DNA of 24,707 bases from CAYJDR01 sp964368965. Lineage in GTDB: Bacteria; Chrysiogenota; Deferribacteres; Deferribacterales; Mucispirillaceae. The position numbers were made by a program, and so were the translations under genes. The stretch covers positions 1 to 24,707 of the forward strand of contig CAYJDR010000031.1 in the NCBI GenBank assembly GCA_964368965.1, written 5' to 3'. The notes below the pieces were generated by a model. That model saw only the letters and a list, made by a program, of their open reading frames with translations, had not been told where the DNA came from and did not search any database. Positions 23,496 through 24,707 of this stretch are shown here, one piece after another (position 1 is the stretch's first letter; each line of letters begins with the position of its first letter).

Positions 23496-24614
23496 ATGAT
23501 AAGAAAAGCAAATAGAGCAATAAAAAGTATACTAAGGCCAATTCGTCTATCAATAGGCAAGCTTATATGGGATAGAAAGCCAAAAGCACAGAGCGAAAAT
23601 TATATCATTGATGGCAAGCTTGATATGGGTAGCGTTAAGTCAGTGCTAATCATGCGTTATGATGGCAAGATTGGCGATATGATTATTACCTCGCTATTGT
23701 TCAGAGAGATAAAGAAAGCATATCCACATATAAAAATAGGTGTTGTCACTAAAGGTGCAGCAGTTGATATAATTAAGTCGAATAAAAATGTTGATCGCAT
23801 TTACCTGTACGATAAAAAGAATATAGAAAATGTAGCAAAGCAAATCGCAGATGAAAAGTATGATGTTTTGCTAGACTTTACAAATGTTTTAAAAGTCACA
23901 GAGATGAAGTTTATAAATCTATGTAAAGCAGCGGTTAATATTGGGTTAAACAAAGATGGTTGGAAGATGTTTACTTTATCTGTTCGCCCAAGTGTCGACT
24001 TTGGGTGGAACGACCATATCACGCAAAGATATAAAGCATATCTCACAAAATTGAATATTACAAACCCTTCATTATTATATGATATAGTCATACCAGAGGA
24101 TATTCGACAAGAGATTAAGGACTATATCTCGACATTACCAAGTGATCAGTATATTGTGCTTAACCCTTTTGGTGCGAGCAAACATCGTACATTCAATATA
24201 GACACAATAGATAAAATTATAAATCTCTATAGCGATAAAACTATAGTGATGATTTATTCTCCAGACAAAATAGAAACAGTCGATTATTATACGAGGAAGT
24301 ATGAAAATGTTTTTGCATACTCATCATTGCAGAATATTTTGCAAAGTGCAGAGCTTATAAGGCATTCGGAATTGCTTTTGACGCCAGATACAGCAGTTGT
24401 GCATGTTGCAGTTGCGTTTAACGTGCCTTTGCTTGCTGTGTATACGCTTACAATAGGCAAACATGAAACGGAACACGTTATATGGAGCCCATTATCTAGC
24501 AATGCAAAGGTGGTGCTAAGCAAAGAAAAGGCGTCTAAATATGATGTCGCAGATGTTAACACTTTTGATTTTGACGAGTTAAAACAATTAATACAAATTC
24601 AAGGCGACTTATAA
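23496..24614 (+). CDS. Family 9 glycosyltransferase (ADP-heptose:LPS heptosyltransferase-like)
   Basis: A 372-aa GT-B enzyme. After a basic N-terminal 45 residues comes the GT9 opening S-V-L-I-M-R-Y-D-G-K-I-G-D-M-I-I-T-S-L with the conserved Asp. The C-terminal domain holds N-P-F-G-A-S-K-H-R and the signature L-L-T-P-D-T-A-V-V-H-V-A-V-A-F-N-V-P that binds the ADP-sugar. The family transfers heptose to the LPS inner core, but some members use other sugars. Its presence argues for an outer membrane with LPS. The stop lies inside the terminator hairpin that closes the unit. Confidence 0.93.
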   Translation: MIRKANRAIKSILRPIRLSIGKLIWDRKPKAQSENYIIDGKLDMGSVKSVLIMRYDGKIGDMIITSLLFREIKKAYPHIKIGVVTKGAAVDIIKSNKNVDRIYLYDKKNIENVAKQIADEKYDVLLDFTNVLKVTEMKFINLCKAAVNIGLNKDGWKMFTLSVRPSVDFGWNDHITQRYKAYLTKLNITNPSLLYDIVIPEDIRQEIKDYISTLPSDQYIVLNPFGASKHRTFNIDTIDKIINLYSDKTIVMIYSPDKIETVDYYTRKYENVFAYSSLQNILQSAELIRHSELLLTPDTAVVHVAVAFNVPLLAVYTLTIGKHETEHVIWSPLSSNAKVVLSKEKASKYDVADVNTFDFDELKQLIQIQGDL

Positions 24615-24630
24615 GGTCGCCTTTTATAAT
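24601..24630 (+). terminator. Intrinsic terminator of the glycosyltransferase unit
   Basis: AAGGCGAC (24601-24608) and GTCGCCTT (24616-24623) form a perfect 8-bp stem with a 7-nt loop, followed by TTTTATAAT. The last codons and the TAA stop (24612-24614) of the GT9 gene lie inside the hairpin. Confidence 0.88.
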
Positions 24631-24632
24631 AT

Positions 24633-24707
24633 CTATTTCCCCTCTAACAATTTTCTTTTCTTATTGCTATCTGCAAAAATGAACCCAATTTGGTGGTGAG
24701 CAAGCAA
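24633..24707 (-). CDS. Probable C-terminal end of a convergent gene cut by the window edge
   Basis: One minus-strand frame is open from the window end through 24 codons to TAG at 24635-24633. It contains H-H-Q-I-G-F-I-F-A-D and a charged tail K-K-R-K-L-L-E-G-K. Its stop faces the terminator of the preceding unit, as expected for convergent genes. Too short to identify, and chance openness is possible. Confidence 0.4.
   Translation of the reverse strand: MLAHHQIGFIFADSNKKRKLLEGK

Noticed and set aside
1..24707. CRISPR array, tRNA/rRNA, insertion sequence, prophage or defence island
   Set aside because: No regularly spaced direct repeats, no tRNA-like cloverleaf, no transposase, integrase or phage gene, and no terminal inverted repeats were found by eye. 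A tRNAscan/Infernal run would be decisive for small RNAs.

Overview
The window is a low-GC (I estimate high 30s percent, not computed) piece of a bacterial chromosome from a diderm (Gram-negative) organism. It carries a GT9 heptosyltransferase-like enzyme, a lipoprotein-type peptide-binding protein, SecG and bactofilin. The mix of a single-subunit STT3/PglB oligosaccharyltransferase, a ParAB-bactofilin cluster, a separate B12-binding mutase subunit with MeaB, and low GC would fit Deferribacterota (for example a host-associated Mucispirillum-like lineage) or a related deep proteobacterial-type phylum. This placement is inference, not a demonstrated identity. A run of 100 N at 8901-9000 shows that this is a scaffolded draft assembly.

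Layout. (1) 77-2977, plus: a membrane c-di-GMP phosphodiesterase with two periplasmic solute-binding modules, a degenerate GGDEF and an intact EAL domain. (2) 2998-6505, minus: obgE - DciA-like (DUF721) - def - an unrecognised protein with a leucine-rich segment. These are tightly packed with overlapping or nearly touching stop and start codons, behind a good promoter at 6544-6572. (3) 6594-8741, minus: two tandem exported proteins of unknown function that look like diverged paralogs, behind a TTGACA-17-TATATT promoter whose -35 lies in a perfect 13-bp palindrome. (4) 8742-9076: promoter, a minus-strand terminator, the sequence gap, and the terminator of the ribosomal protein operon. (5) 9077-9664, minus: rplU-rpmA. 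(6) 9763-13267, minus: leucyl aminopeptidase pepA overlapping an STT3/PglB-type oligosaccharyltransferase. (7) 13268-13507: divergent promoter region. (8) 13508-20168, plus: parA-parB-bactofilin-tpiA-secG-peptide ABC transporter (binding protein and two permeases, no ATPases), probably one long transcription unit. (9) 20242-24614, plus: its own promoter, then B12-binding mutase subunit - meaB - two GT2 glycosyltransferases - GT9 glycosyltransferase, ending in a strong terminator that contains the last stop codon. (10) 24633-24707, minus: probable tail of a convergent gene.

Most genes are housekeeping: ribosome biogenesis and N-terminal protein processing (L21, L27, Obg, Def, PepA), replication and segregation (DciA-like, ParAB), glycolysis (TpiA), secretion (SecG), nutrient uptake, B12-dependent mutase maintenance, and envelope glycan assembly (GT2, GT2, GT9, OST). 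I see no CRISPR array, tRNA, rRNA, insertion sequence, prophage or obvious new defence system. The least explained parts are the tandem exported pair with its palindromic promoter, the protein coupled to def, and whatever gene is hidden in the assembly gap.
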